Positions 36,632 through 50,308 of a DNA stretch of 64,000 nt are shown one piece after another. Below the pieces are notes generated by a model. The model saw only the letters and a list, made by a program, of their open reading frames with translations, had not been told where the DNA came from and did not search any database. Each line of letters starts with the position of its first letter. Within the stretch, counting starts at the first letter, position 1. Position numbers and translations under genes: made by a program. This DNA is from Schistosoma mansoni. Lineage: Eukaryota; Platyhelminthes; Trematoda; Strigeidida; Schistosomatidae. The stretch covers positions 46,723,262 to 46,787,261 of the forward strand of contig NC_031495.1 in NCBI RefSeq assembly GCF_000237925.1. The letters are read 5' to 3'.

Positions 36632-36736
36632 TTGATCATTTATTTTCTTAAGAAGTGGCTTACACTGAGTCACGAAACGTCAGAAAATCTAATTTTTCTA
36701 CTCATTGGGATATTACAAATATATTATTTATTTATA
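36632..36736 (+). repeat. Family G repeat
   Basis: Shares AAGAAGTGGCTTACACTGAG, GTCACGAAACGTCAGAAA and GGGATATTACAAAT with 41878-41992. Each copy runs into TTATTTATTTA-like sequence, as at the 3' end of a retroelement. The element type is not identified. Confidence 0.68.
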
Positions 36737-36786
36737 GAAATTATGACATGTATATACTTCAAAAGCTAGTATTTACTAGTTTTTAT

Positions 36787-37350
36787 CTCATACTTACGCC
36801 TGTTACCCCTCGTCGAGGAGCATAGGCCTCACACCAGCATTCTCCATCCAACTCTGTCCTAGGCAATGCTTTCCAGTTCTTTCCAGTTAACATTCATCCT
36901 TTTCATATCTGCTTCTATTTACCGGCGTACTGTGTTCTTTGGCCTTCCTCTTTTCCGCTTCCCTTCCGGATTCCACGTTAGGGATTGAGTCGTGATGCAC
37001 ATTTGTGATTTCCTTAATGTATGCCCGATCCACTTCCAACGTCTTTTCCTAATTTCATCTTCAGCTGGAACCTGCTGGTTTGTCCTCTCCCACAGTAGGC
37101 TGTTGCTGATAGCATCCGGCCAATGGATGTTGAGTATTTTGCGTAAACAACTGTTTATAAATATTTGTGCTTTCTTGACGATGGATGTAGTAGTTCTCCA
37201 CGTTTCATCTCCGTACAGTAGAACTGTCTTGACGTTCGTATTGAAGATTCTGACTTTGAAATTAGTTGTCAGTTGTTTTGAGTTCCATATGTTCTTCAAT
37301 TGTAGAAATGCTGTCCTTGCTTTGCCAATCCTCACCTTCACATTAATTTA
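36787..37350 (-). pseudogene. Reverse-strand RTE/SR2-like retrotransposon 3' end
   Basis: A minus-strand open frame of 140 codons (37341-36919) encodes the retrotransposon C-terminus: [18 protein letters not shown], a LLYGDETWR block, [31 protein letters not shown] and [16 protein letters not shown]. It then runs into the LTYPGY... 3' region and a tail with the reverse complement of the ACAGGCGTAAGTATGAG end at 36787. It is 5'-truncated, lacking the reverse transcriptase. This is the best-preserved copy of the family in the window, with a long stretch uninterrupted by stops. Confidence 0.78.
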
Positions 37351-38753
37351 ATATCACTGTATGGGATTAAAAATATGAAAGCCGAGATATTTTTTATCCC
37401 ATACAGTGGTATTGAATCAATTCTTTTGATTTTCGCTTGATGAATTGAGAAGGGTAAATACTGTGTTTATATTAAATGGAGTAATATTCAAAATTAAAGA
37501 TCATTCAACAGTTATTTTGTTCACAACTTCCCTTTTAGTCACTTTTTGATATAGGATAACCTCCAACAAGACGCATAAGCTACTGTCTTTAGCTATAACT
37601 TGCATGACACTAATAGTCAAACACGTCACCGTAACTGGGATGAAGAAAAATGCATAGATCAATAACTTTCATTTTGAAAGCTCAATTGTATTTTGTTTAC
37701 CACTGGACTTGAACGTGCTTGAATTGATTCTGTACTTAATTGTAGGTAAAGACAGTTGATGAGTCATAAACCGATTCCCTTTTGAAACAATAAATGGCTA
37801 ACAATATTTGTTTGGTAATACAAGTATACTTGAAACTATTCATTTTATTGTTTCATATTATATGCTTAGGAGTAAATGCATCAACGTAAACAATCTTCTC
37901 AAGAGTAATCACGAATAACTGTTTTCTTATCACTTATTATAAAATGAACGTTTATAGATTTCGGTTGCACAGGTTATTAGATTACTTGCTTAAGTCCAGG
38001 TATCTATCAAAATAAGGAATCAACAATTTGAGAGTTTATTTTATAGTAGGAGTCAGTCAAAAATTAAATTTTGGGACAGTTAATTCTGGCTACTCAACTT
38101 CACTAGAAGCCTCTTTCAAAATCATACATACAGTCAGAAGACTCAGATCAATATGAATACAAATGAAAACTTATGTAAAGCAGATGCTTGTGATATCCAT
38201 CAGTTCAAGTCCAATCTTCACGTGCGAAAAAAATGTCCAGTCTCTCATTCTTCCGTGATCTTAACCTTCTTTTCTATCTTCCATAATCCATCGTTTTTAT
38301 TCTATTTTATTATTTCTATTTCTCAGTTATTTTCACAACTATTAATTAGCAATTATTTCAAGTTTTAATTATTCTGTTCTTATTAGCTATCAAGTGGATA
38401 ATTGTCTACTTTAACGCTTTTTCTTTTGTCGATCATTACATAACTTCTCTTCATTATTTGATTTTCGTAAACAATTCATGACATGATACCACTTCAAGTT
38501 TTTTGTATAATTGAACACCATCCTATTTTACTGTAGACTTCTATTTTAGCAAATAAAATTAAATGTAAACGCGAATGTACTTATCGATGAAATCGCTTGT
38601 CAGAAACTTTTTTTCGCCGAAATGTTTTCGTTCTTCAATGACAAAATGGGTCACTTTCGTTATTTAATATAATATTGTTAAAATAAATCGTGTCAACAAA
38701 ACGGATAGCAAGATAATGTTGTCTGGATAATGCAGAAAATAATAAAGAAAACA
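37351..38753. other. Nothing recognised
   Basis: AT-rich. A 71-codon frame at 38153 lacks splice signals or recognisable motifs. Confidence 0.5.
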
Positions 38754-38866
38754 TTTAATGGCTGTTTCGTCCGAATATAGGGCTCCTCAGAGGTGCGCAT
38801 CCACAACTGCACGCAGGACTCAAACTCGGAACCTCCAGTATCTCCCGAACATTTAACCTTTGGACT
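38754..38866 (-). repeat. Degraded family B fragment
   Basis: The minus strand holds a hammerhead remnant (CTGAGGAG, GACGAAAC) and a worn tRNA-like part with GGTTCCGAGTTTGAG. The helix II pairing is lost. Confidence 0.6.
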
Positions 38867-40439
38867 TTCGATATCGCTTTGGAAATGTATTTTGAATTAA
38901 TATCTGACTTATTATAACTGATTCAAGCAATAATTTCCATAGCGCGTTATACCTATTTAAGTATCATGTATGTGGTTGATATCTTTCACTTTTTTTATAT
39001 TGAAATTAATTACACCAACCTTCATAGGTCTTTTTACAATTTATTGATCAAATAGATATTTTATGTAGTTAATAATAGAAAAATCATTTTGAATTCAATC
39101 GATTGTCTTTTCGAAGGGAATTCTATTGTTTGTACTTTCAAAGCATTTTGTTTTATCTGTAAACGACTTCATCTACTTATATTCCATGTCACCATTAGAT
39201 GAGAATCTGTTCATTTTCTATTTATGATAGAATGGCTGATGAAGGAACATATAAAATATTTTGAGAACTAATTAACTATGCATTGGTAATTATTTAAACT
39301 CTGTTAGTTTGAAATTGACGAAATGTCGAAAGAATTTAAATAATGAAAAGACGAAATTTATTAAAACTATGCGATTTATTTCGACATTATCAAAGTTGTA
39401 TAAAATATTACACCGGTAAATCAATAACACTAATATAGAAGGAAGAAGCCAGTGCCAAATATATACCTTTATTTTCTTACATAGGGGTGCAATCTATTCA
39501 CTGAAAAAAACTAATTTAACCGGAAGTATTTAGTGTAAAAAAAACAGTATCAACGTAGGCTGGGAATTTTCTAATAGTCTATGTACTGACAAAATGATTA
39601 TATTTACAAGTTAAGTATATTAGTCAATAGTGATCAAAATATGCAATCTAATCATACTACTGACTAGATATTAGACAGCAGTTCGAATTACTCATTTTGT
39701 AACTCGTTCGTATAACTGTTTTCATTTTTTAGTTATTTACAGTATTGATCATCAAGGGGATATTTATATATATACGGCTATGTAGTTATACCACTAGTTT
39801 CTTCAGTAAATGCGAAGACGTTTTTTTTTCAAATAAACATTCAAAATTATCCTAAATGACTTTTGTTAAACGAAATATAAAATACCCACAATTAAATGCA
39901 TATAGGTACGATAGATTTTCAATTTCTTTGAATATTACCTGTATTCAAGTCGGTTCAAAATATGTATAAGCAACTGTGCAAGAATTGTTTCAGTACATGA
40001 CTCTCTTACCCATAATAAATCATCAAGCTCATGCCAACTGTTCTATTCCTTGGTTCATTTGTTTGGGTAATAGTTCTATTATTCACGACGTTACAAGCTT
40101 TCGTATTTGTAGATTGGAATTAATTTTCTTATATGTGCTTTCAGTCAGTAAGAAAGCTGTTTTCTTGATCACTTGACTGAATATTAGTATATTCAGCAGT
40201 TATTTAAAAACGGCTACTGATACAAATGTTTCTTATTTTAAAAATAATCTTTTCATGCAAAGATGTTTTAACTAGAATTATTTATGATTTAGCCTTCAAC
40301 AGTTTTATATACTAATATGATTTCAGCTTTCACTTAGTTTCACCTGAGCATATAGTTTTGCTAACTTAAGAGAATTAGACACGAATACACTTTTTAACGT
40401 ATATTAGAATTAGTTTATGTGACGTGTACAGTATATAAA
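38867..40439. other. Nothing recognised
   Basis: AT-rich without repeat matches or coding signal. Confidence 0.5.
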
Positions 40440-40745
40440 CATCACAGACTTTAAAGACAAGTTTACCTTTCGAAAATGAAACCACTTTTCATTGCCCTCG
40501 AACAGCTTCTCAAACATACTGTGTTTATATACCAAACAAACTGACCACATCGTACCATAAAATAGAAAATAACATTTGTACAAGATTTGTCCAAATGTGG
40601 CTGTGAATAGGGGGAATAGTAATTAATGGGCTGTGGATAACTCAAGATTGGTAAATCGTATAATAATAGTTCATAGGTCAAAATAAAGCTTATGATAAGA
40701 GGAACAGGAATATGAATAGTTTAGTTACTTAACAACTACACAATA
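40440..40745 (-). repeat. Family H repeat
   Basis: The complement reads AAGCTTTATTTTGACCTATG, ACTATTATTATACGATT, then ATTTTATGGTACGATGTGG. It matches 35385-35493, which runs into the N gap, and more loosely 57905-58175. The short minus-strand open frame in it is not supported as a gene. Confidence 0.62.
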
Positions 40746-41096
40746 GGAAATATGCATATCATATTGCTCTATAAATAGTTCTCAAAGTTACCATTCATAA
40801 ATCTCCACGGGATATAACAGTAACATCCTAGTTTTAGTCTCAACTAAATTATCAACCATGCCATAACCAAGTGTAAACACACAGTGAGAATCGGAACATG
40901 AAATAAATTGCTATTTATGTATAGATTCACTATTCATAATCAAGTCACTATCACTGAAGGTAATTCTGTTTATATATTATTTATTTCATTTTATCTAATA
41001 TATAGGTGCTTTTCTGGTACTCTTCTTTTCCCTGTCTTTAATATAAAACCTTAACATACAGTCATTATTCGTCACTTGTCCAAAAATTCATACATA

Positions 41097-41209
41097 GAAG
41101 CTAGACCACCATCGAAAACCTGGAAGCACTGGACGGCCGTTTCTTCCTATTATGGGACTCCACTCAACTCTATAAAATTACTAAACTCTCTTCCAAACCC
41201 CTTCTGATA
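41097..41209. mobile_element. Internally deleted family B element
   Basis: A minus-oriented terminus and half hammerhead (to 41161) join a plus-oriented outer tail (ACTCTATAAAATTACTAAAC to CCCCTTCTGATA). An 11-base duplication with one mismatch, ATTCWTACATA, flanks it (41086-41096, 41210-41220). Confidence 0.72.
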
Positions 41210-41877
41210 ATTCTTACATAACCTTTAAAGTATTTACGAAACTTCGGATAAAGAACAAATTTTTTAAAAAAATATTTCATATTCTCATGTGAATTAAGCA
41301 CAATTTTATTTATCGGATTACTTACCTACATAAGGAAGAACAAAGTTCTATCCATTTGAAAGTTTGGAGAATTTTATTAGTTTTCTTTTTATTTGTAAAA
41401 TCCCCCCTATTTTATATTTATTTAATAAAAAATTATTCACTGAGAAAACCATAGTCTAAATGAAGTGGACGGCTGAATTAAATATGTATACAAAAGGTTG
41501 TTTTTTTTCTTTTTCTTCTTTTATTACCTACATACTTACTGTCTAGTCTATAATGAGTAAGGCTTAAATTTCATTTTCATTAAAATGGATCATTTTCAAT
41601 GATTTATTTATATATACAAAAAAACCATTCAAGATTTTCTTCTCTGACTTTTGTGTATTTGTTCATTTATCTTTACAATGGCCGTATCATCTTTGTTTTA
41701 TAGATAAAAGTTAGTGGATCAGTTGTTCTGATCACTGACTATTTCATTTGAACAAGATTGAAAATTAATGTTAAGATGATAATCCAGTTGTAGTAACACA
41801 GTTAATGAATGTAATATGGATAGTATTTAAATAATACAAATAATAATCCGCTGTGCTATTTAAACTTGGATTAGTTT

Positions 41878-41992
41878 TAATTTGGTCATTTATTCTCTGA
41901 AGAAGTGGCTTACACTGAGTCACGAAACGTCAGAAAGTCTTATTTTTCTACTGATCGGGATATTACAAATTTATTATTATTTACAACAATCT
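41878..41992 (+). repeat. Family G repeat
   Basis: The second copy of the GTGGCTTACACTGAGTCACG block, same orientation, with a different left flank from the 36.6 kb copy. Confidence 0.68.
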
Positions 41993-42627
41993 ACCCTATG
42001 CTCAACTTATCAGAACTTGGTAATGATACCTACATGAATAGTATTTGTTCTCTTGTAAAATAATTATAATCTACATTTTGTAGACGACTTGGTAAATACC
42101 TACTTTTAGTTAACATAGTTAAAAATCAAATGCATTATTACAAAGCTGTATCAACAATTGTTATTCACCGAATTCCGTAGTTGGGAATTGAAGGCTTATC
42201 AACCGAATCTATGTAAATGGTTGTTTTAAAACAAGAATCGTTAGGCAGCTATTTGTTCTAATATATTATCACTTTTCATTGTTAACCTACAACCTCACCG
42301 CTGATCGAATACAGAATTTCTTGTATGGCTAAACATATTTCATTGTGTATAGTATAACATTATCATCAATAATGTGGTTTTCATAACTTTACGACATCAA
42401 TATTGTTATCAGTTGAATGTTTATGGAAGAAGTGGAAAAGTATGTGATATTTTGTGCTTTCCGAAGGTAAAAACGTCGGTGGGAATAAAAAGGCAAAATG
42501 GAAAGTACTGACTTGCTGGGACGGAATCAAATACGTTAGTTTTATTATCATTAGTATTGTCATTATTATTACCTTTATTCAATATTATATTTGTGATGAA
42601 ATATAGAATTTTCAGCATACTGTATTT

Positions 42628-42850
42628 CCACAAGTTTTTGTTTCTCACTTCTTGATCGATCCTGACGACAAATATTGTGTGATCGCCAATTGGAAGTTAG
42701 CAGTCCAGTAAAGCAACATCTAAATAATGTACATTATTTTCGTTGCATATTGCCAACAACAATAACGATATCTCTGACTGAACCTTTTGTAACTTGTACA
42801 GCGCAACGTTGTACACTTTTCAGAAAAGTAGCTGAATAGGTTATGCAATT
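42628..42850 (-). repeat. Family F repeat, reverse copy
   Basis: The complement reads TATTGTTGTTGGCAATATG, CTAACTTCCAATTGGCGATC and GATCGATCAAGAAGTGAG, parallel to 18420-18545. It lacks the first 100 bases of the longest copy. Confidence 0.62.
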
Positions 42851-43149
42851 AATATTCATAATGATGTATTAAAAGAAACAAAATTATATAACTTGTTGAA
42901 ATATGTAGATGAGAGGAACAGTTGGTCAAATGTTCAAGTAGGCCACCTTTATGTAGCACAGCATAAAATTACATTAAAAAGGACAAATAAATTTAAATTA
43001 TTTACGCAGTCAAATTAAGTACAGAGGAATACATTTAGATTTGAGAGAAAATTCAGATATATTTGACGCCAGATATTGTCCAAGTGAATGTTCTGTTAAC
43101 ATTACTTATGACAATCAAGTCAATTGAAATGTTTCATTGTACTTCTGTA

Positions 43150-43456
43150 AAAATTAAAAACACGGATCTCTTTTCAACGAATTTGTTATCAAGCTGTACA
43201 ATCGAATTCATATGAAATTTTTTTGTTAAAGTACTAATTCCGTGAGGAAATGTGAACACGAATAACAAAGATGACGTAATAGAAAGACTATAAAGCTAAA
43301 TTACGTAATACGAATAATAACAATAGGTTTAGTGAATATAATAAGATGATTAAAAATGATTAAAATGCTTTTGGTTACAATAATTAAAGGTTGAAAAGAG
43401 ATCCCTTCTCTGAAATTCAGGTTTTTAATTTTTAATGTTTAAATGGGAACTACATG
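43150..43456. repeat. Family C repeat with inverted ends
   Basis: The main body is in minus orientation (AAATTACGTAATACGAAT, GATTAAAATG). Its left arm (GGATCTCTTTTCAACG at 43165) and right end (GTTGAAAAGAGATCCC at 43391) are inverted copies, and the right end continues to AATGTTTAAATGGGAAC. Confidence 0.68.
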
Positions 43457-43514
43457 GTTACTGAGATGTTAATTTAAAATTTTTAGAAACAACATGATCA
43501 AAAAGAAATTTTAT

Positions 43515-43661
43515 ATAGTTGAAATCACGAGTCAATTGAAGCTAGACCACCATGGAAAACCTGGAAGCACTGGACGGCCGTTTCGTTCTATTGTGGGACT
43601 CCTCAGCAGTGCACATCCACCATCCCGCCTCGTGAGATTCGAACCCAGGATCTACCAGTGC
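43515..43661 (-). repeat. Family B fragment with hammerhead
   Basis: Minus-oriented terminus, hammerhead and B box (GGTTCGAATCTCACG), cut off in the middle of the tRNA-like part at ACCAGTG. Confidence 0.75.
43567..43612 (-). ncRNA. Hammerhead ribozyme (family B)
   Basis: Minus strand: GCACTG, CTGAGGA, GTCC/GAAC (one mismatch in helix II), GAAA, ACGGCCGT, GTC, CAGTGC. The core and helix I are perfect. Confidence 0.82.
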
Positions 43662-45074
43662 ATGAAATAAAACATAACGACCATAATAAACGTTTCATTC
43701 TTTTAGGTGGTCTTCTACGATCAGACTGACTTATGGTTAATAATTTAGGTATCTCAAATGATTTCTTTAAAACTACGAACATGTTATATTCACTCTGTTC
43801 TTAAAAGTACTGCAATCACTCTTACCAATGACATTTTACAGATTGATTTTAACTGGGACTTTAAAACTTTTTTCCATAATAATTTCAATCACACTATTTT
43901 TATTTCTTTGATTGATCCTTTGATATATAAGCTAACTTTAGAAGTTTACTTTCCCTAGATACAATGAAATATATTTCGTCTTGAAGTGCAATAATCATTG
44001 GAGGTACTTAGGATGCTGGGAGTACATGTACGAGTTATTGAATAAAAGTGTTTTTCAAATAATTTTCTACAAACAGTTGGGACTGTAGGACTTTGCCGCC
44101 AATTGAAACTGATTAGTGTAATTTTAAAAAATGTATAGGGCTAAAGAGTAGTATTGTTATTAGCTTTCATGAAATCACCAGATGTTGTTGTTATCTATAC
44201 TGACCGATAAGAAAATAGAACAAACGTAACTTCTCTTATCAACTAAGATTTAATTATTCACAAAAAACTATTTTATTACTAATTTATCCACGATTGTTCA
44301 ACCTCATTATTTTGGTTTATTTTTATTCCCCTTATAAAAGAGGTTCATTTCATCAATATACGATTAGTTATTTTCATATATATTTTAGCATAAATCGTAA
44401 GAGATCCTGATATTATTAGGTTGTTTAATGTTTATTTCATCGCTTTATTCTTTTCTTTTAGTTGACATTTACGGTGTATCTATTTATGATCTTCTATCCA
44501 TTAGGAATTATGTGAAATATTGGTGACAGGCGATAAGAATAAAGAACTAGTCAGCAATAATATGATTTTGTATATCACAAAAACTGGAACTTGATACAGA
44601 CGTACATAATAAAACATATAACTACTTCAACTTATTACTGTTCCTTTTTCCTCTGTGTATAACACCTACCGATTTGTACAGTAACAGTTAAATATAACGA
44701 CAAGAAAACACGACGATTGAACTAAGTCTTTTCTTGAAAAATTCAATTAGTGAAGAAAATTGTTTCAAAATCATGTGATGTAGGTTACAGTACAATACAT
44801 TTTAAACTATGAGATTGCATATAAATACTTTTCAAGAATATTTATGTGAAAAATGAAAAAGATTCCAAACAACAGAAGCGTTAACCAAGAAAATCTAATT
44901 AAACTAAGCTAACGGAGAATAAGGATAAGGATAAAATTGTAATAAAATATACACCAAAGCAATCATATTTCTAAAACAAAAATAGAATCAGTGTTCACAA
45001 GAAAGCTCGAGAAGGCATTCTGTAACTAAACAAGAGAAGTTTGGATAATCCTACAGCTGAACAACATAACAATA
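43662..45074. other. Nothing recognised
   Basis: AT-rich. A 66-codon frame at 43758 has no support beyond length. Confidence 0.5.
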
Positions 45075-45088
45075 TTTATATTCACTGT

Positions 45089-45400
45089 AAACAAAGATGG
45101 ATAGTGGTTAGCAGTGGAATCCAGGACGCGCGATGGCGTTTGAAGCGAAAGGTACTGGGTTCGAGTCCCAGAGTGAGCATCAACTTCGAGTTGCAGGTAC
45201 GTCCAACTGACAGGTCCCGAATAGGACGAAACGCGCGTCCTAGATTCCACTGCTGGCCATTAGCCATCTTTGCTTACAATGCTTGTGAAGTAAGGCTATA
45301 TCGAGGCAATATGCACAGTATGCACATATGCCAATAAGAGACTGATCAGTTGCAGTCCTAAACATCAATGGGAAGATTCAAACAGGTAATACTAAGTGAA
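45089..45400. mobile_element. Head-to-head family A repeat
   Basis: A short minus-oriented piece (45090-45131) ends close to the hammerhead cleavage site; the plus-oriented part then runs tRNA-like B box (GGTTCGAGTCCCAG), hammerhead, TTTGCTTACAATGC and on to AAGTGAA. The perfect 14-base target duplication TTTATATTCACTGT is at 45075-45088 and 45401-45414. The ribozyme at 45202-45245 has lost the core (CTGACAG instead of CTGANGA) and should be inactive. Confidence 0.85.
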
Positions 45401-45414
45401 TTTATATTCACTGT

Positions 45415-46898
45415 TAAAAAGACTACTTTTGATGATAGACTATGATGGATGTTTAGTTAATTTCATCTATGCTTATTTGCTTCAATAATTGAGGTACATT
45501 TTCAATTATTGTTGATTACGTGACTCCGAAAGTTTCTTAACTAAAAGCTGTTCACTTGAGAATATTTAAATGAATGAATGAAGTGAGACGTGACATTATC
45601 TCGGCATATAATGAAGCATAGATTTTTTTCATTCAAATAAGATTGGCGAAGTATTAGGTATTCATGATTACAGTTTTAAACCCTTGTTTAAACAAATTTT
45701 TTTCAGTGGACTTTTAATTAGCAGCGTGATGTGAACAAAAATTTTCTATTCTAAAGATCTAGATATTTGCAACATGCTTTTATCATTATCACTGGCTTAT
45801 AAAGTTTTTATCCGTACGATCTGTATTATTATTACTATTATCTAGAAGTGCCTTTTGTGGGAACGCTTTCGATGGTATTAAGTAGATAGTTAATTAGTCC
45901 TTGTTTGCTTTAGAATAGACAGAAGCCATAGGAAGTAAGACGTTTTTCCTTCAACATATTCGTTCTATAGATAAAGTCTTTAGTCTGTGTTTTTTTTTAC
46001 TTATGAAAGGCATATCCCTTTCATACATACTTAATTTCTTTAATAGACAAGTTGAATTTTTTATTTGAGCCCCCATATTACTGCATATATATTATAAAAA
46101 ATATATATTACGTCTTCAACAAGATTCACAACGTTTAACAAATATCCTAAGCTGCCACAATCATAAACCACTATGTATTTGGAAAATGTACTCATATAAA
46201 AAGGTAGGTCCTAACTTTCCTGTTCAACAGATGTGGTTACTATCATCCAGTTATTTTGATGATTATACCCGAATCAAGCAAAAACAAAAGTTGAAACAGA
46301 ATAGCGTTATTATGTTATAGGCCCACCTCAAAATTAAGTGAATCTCGACCAAATATCTTGAGTCTCAACCATAAACCCGAGTAATTTGAACTACTATTGC
46401 GTAATACAGTTCAACTATTTTGACTATTGAAAAAACTTTCGGTAAAGGTATAATATACTGTTGGCCTTGAGTTGATCAGTCAAAACCAAGATAACGCTTC
46501 GTGTATTTACCCGAAATTTAAGTGTAGTGATATACAACGTGTATGTCACTATTAACTGAATTAAAATGGGCAATAAATGATTCTCACGACGGTTAAAATC
46601 AATAAAAATGTCTTCTATGAAACCGAAAAGTGAATTTTAGATGGAGCCTAAGCAAAATTACAGAGAATACCTGCTATTAAGGCAGATTGTTATAGTACTT
46701 AGAGTGATTCGATGCATAGTTAATAGTGTTTATGAAAGATAGATAACGTTCTCCTTTCCTAACTGTTGCTTCAAATCTCAACCTTAAGTTACTTAAATTT
46801 ATAAACATAAGTGACAACCCATTGCATTAAAACTGATGCCAGTTCATGATGAAAACTCTATGGAATAATAACCCGAACACACAACACTACCCCAACTG

Positions 46899-46933
<35 letters not shown>

Positions 46934-48477
46934 CATGAGATAATTTGGCTTATGAGAGTTAACCATTACGATCAAAACTATTATTTTCCAGTTATTTCAC
47001 TACGTATTTTTAACTGTTTTATAACCAAACAGTGTTTCCTGATTGGCTATGAAGTCCCCGAAGGCCATCAATATATTATACTTTCACCAAACATTTCAAC
47101 TAACTTAAGAACAAATATACTGATTACTCAATTGTACTAAATGTAGTTTATTATGTAGTCGCATTTTTGTAGAGTGGTGGACGAGGGCATTAATACATAA
47201 GTTGCTCCCTGGCTTGCATTCAAAAACTTTGTGTGTAATTGTATCCTGAAGGAGAATAACGTTTGGAGAATTTAACAAATATAATGGAAAATGAACTTAA
47301 AAATCGTTTAGTATCTGAGTAAAGTTTATTATGAAGCTGTTTATTTGCTGCTTTTTTGTATACTTGGCAAATATAATACTAGTTTTATACTTATAATCAC
47401 TATGTATCATCTGATTCATTCACTTTATTTGAGAAATTATACAAAGCATAAACAGTTTCTATAGCCTTAAGGTAAGTAATACTTATTATTATTTCACTAG
47501 TGTAAATTCATTTGGTTATTTCTTTCATTCTCAGAATTAATTAATTAAGTTACATAGAGTAAGTTTATTTTTGTTTATCCTATCACACAATGTTACCTAT
47601 TTTCACTTCCTTGAAAAAGAAAGCATAGATTCACTGGTTGTTTAGTTACTGAACTAAGAAATGCTTCGACAAAGAAATAGAAACCGTTTATTTAAAAAAA
47701 AACTGGAATTTGCATTTTATTAACAAATCACTTTTCAATCCATAAAGCTAACAATTTTAAATTGTCCGGTAACAAAACGATATGTTAAATCTGCTCAAAA
47801 ATGTGCCAATACCAGAATTAAGATATTCTAACACAGGTGATAAGAGTAATTTTGCTTATTGTTTGATGAGTTAGTAGCAACAAAAACGTTTTCAGTAGTT
47901 TGATAACTTTTCCAATAATATTAAGAATTCCACAGACGTAACCCAAATATGATTAATTTGCCATTGATATAAACACTTTTATATTTTTATAAAAGACCAT
48001 AATTGATTGGTGTCGCTGATCTCGTTACAAAATGAACACTCAATTATTTGTTTCCTACTTCTCTATATGTTTGGAATTGGACAAAGCCTGCTGTCAAACT
48101 GTGTACAAATTACAGATAAACAATTTATTAATCTTCAGTAATTTGTGAGTCAGATACCCGAAAAATTGGAATAAATAAACGACCAATAAATTACCAGGTG
48201 TTATCAATTGTTATACTCTATTACTGAACTAATGTTCAAAATATATTTGTTATTTATTTTACTGTTAATTATAAAGATCGAATTAAGAACTGCTCCCCAT
48301 ATGTTTACTTTGAGCAAAAAACAAAATGTAAGGAGATAAAAAGTTATTAAGCTCATAAAAACAATATCATTCCAGTGAAAATTTAATAAATTTCTATAAC
48401 TGTTTACTAAAAGAACTGCATTCTGCATTATGAATGACTGGTATTACCTTGTAAATTATAGCTTGGCAATATTTGGG
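45415..48477. other. Repeat-poor stretch, nothing recognised
   Basis: The longest stretch in the window without an identified dispersed repeat, apart from the AT microsatellite. No coding exon is supported. Confidence 0.5.
46901..46932. repeat. AT microsatellite
   Basis: An uninterrupted (AT)n run of about 31 bases. Confidence 0.95.
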
Positions 48478-48553
48478 AGAGATTAATGGTGGCTAGCAAT
48501 GAAATCCAGAACGTTCATTTCGTCCTATTTGAGACTCGTCGGCTGGATGTACC
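48478..48553 (-). repeat. Truncated family A hammerhead repeat
   Basis: A minus-strand fragment covers only the hammerhead and the flanking TAGCCACCATTAATC end. The ribozyme (48504-48548) is degraded: the core reads CCGACGA and the cleavage triplet reads GTT. Confidence 0.75.
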
Positions 48554-50052
48554 AAAAAACTGTTTTGTTTCGCAGTTTATGAAGTTTATAAATGCCACAT
48601 AACTAACTGCCGATATTTAATGTTAGATTTGTTTACAACTAAGCGAATATATTTGTTGAATATTTCTTCTCCAGCTCTACACTTTCATCTTCATTCCCAG
48701 AATTTATTTAGATGATTACAAAAAGAATAAAGTATTTACTCTAAACAGGAATTACGTATGGAAATGACAGCAAATAATGCTCACAACGTGGTAAACTAAG
48801 TTTTGAACCTACATCAGAATCAAATTTAGACCAAATATCTTTCCGGCACACAGACAACCGACAAGTAATTTCGTAATCATTGGTCAAATCAAACTTTAAA
48901 TTGAGGTAACATTTCTAGTGCTTAGTAAGAAAGTATACAGTGACCTTAATTAAAACTAATTGAAATATGAGTATTATAGTGCATGAATAATGAGAAATAA
49001 GTTAGATATCGATAGTAACGTCCCTTAATTCCATGTCGTCATTAACATGTAATATCAAATGAAATATTTGATCATTTGTGTTAAATCTGCCTACTAATGA
49101 TTTGCTCTAAGTTTTGCATACATCAACAACTCACCCAAATATTTTGTCTAAAATAAACTCTAAAGACCTACATTCTACGAGATTATGTGTAAGATTTTTT
49201 GATTGCGAATTATCTATTTTTAGCTTTGTTTTGATCATAATTTTCATTCATTGTCAAACCTTATCAGATTCAGACATCCAGCGATTTGACTACAAAGATT
49301 ACTGAGTTAATACATTTTAATTTTAACTATATATTAGTTACTAGACATTATTTCCCTACAAAATAAAAGAGATATAAAGGAAAAAAGTTAAATGATGCAA
49401 CGTCCACTTTCTGTTTGTGTATTTGAACAATGTGAATTAGGGTATTGAACGACGGTTGTATTGGGTACTTCAGTTCTTATAAAGTTAGTACATGTTTTAA
49501 AAAGAATATAAATATTCATTTCTCCTTTCTGTACACAAATTGAATGAAATACAAACTGACAAGCACTAAAACTAACAACATATAATAGCGATTATTCTGA
49601 TCTATAGAACAATAGCTTCTAAAGGTAAATCATCTGAACCAAACAAGTAGTCCATTAAGTCATTGAAGTGTATTCCGAAGCATATCATTTTCATGCCTTC
49701 AAAGAATCCTTAAAATATCGCAACTTATGTTGCATAACATAAATTATAGATTCAAAAATAATCTGACATTACAAATATTAAGTAAAAGGAAATGGGAAAT
49801 AGTATTTCATTTGTTTTCACCTATCTTAGTTATTACATTTTTGTTGATCCGAGACAAAATGCGTCGTCTTTACTAATATTATCAATATTTCCAACATCTA
49901 TTCCATAAAATCACAATGATACATAAAGTAGATGTGTAAATTCAAAAATAACAAAACTAGAGAGAAAAATCTACATAGTTCACTCAAATTCGGGACATGG
50001 ACATTAATACTATACATTTTCAACAGACTATAACCTTTACTTATAAAACCTT
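48554..50052. other. Nothing recognised
   Basis: AT-rich. A 63-codon frame at 49114 ends in a plausible-looking polar tail but has no splice context. Confidence 0.45.
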
Positions 50053-50308
50053 AATCAGAAGGGGTTTTGTGGAGACATCAGTATTTTCATGGTTGAAATC
50101 ATGAGACATTAACACCATTGGATGCTGGATCAGTGGTCTAGTGGTTAAGCGCTCGCACGTGAGACTGGTAGGTCCTGGGTTCGAATCTCGCAAGGCGGGA
50201 TCATGGATGCGCACTACCGAGGAGTCCCATAATAGGACGAAACGGACGTCCAGTTCTTCCAGGTTTTCCATGGTTGTCTAGATTCAATTGACTCATGGTT
50301 TCAATTAT
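50053..50308. mobile_element. Family B element, short left terminus and plus-oriented unit
   Basis: The left end is the outer terminus in minus orientation (ATCAGAAGGGGTTTTGTGG to AAATCATGA); then the plus unit runs A box, B box (GGTTCGAATCTCGCAAGG), hammerhead and terminus. The ribozyme near 50208-50262 reads CCGAGGA instead of CTGAGGA, so it is likely inactive. TTATAAAA occurs on both sides as a possible target duplication. Confidence 0.75.

Noticed and set aside
45026-45337. Open frames of up to 98 codons
   Set aside because: They are translations of the family A hammerhead repeat, also seen at 17329 and 60489-60764.
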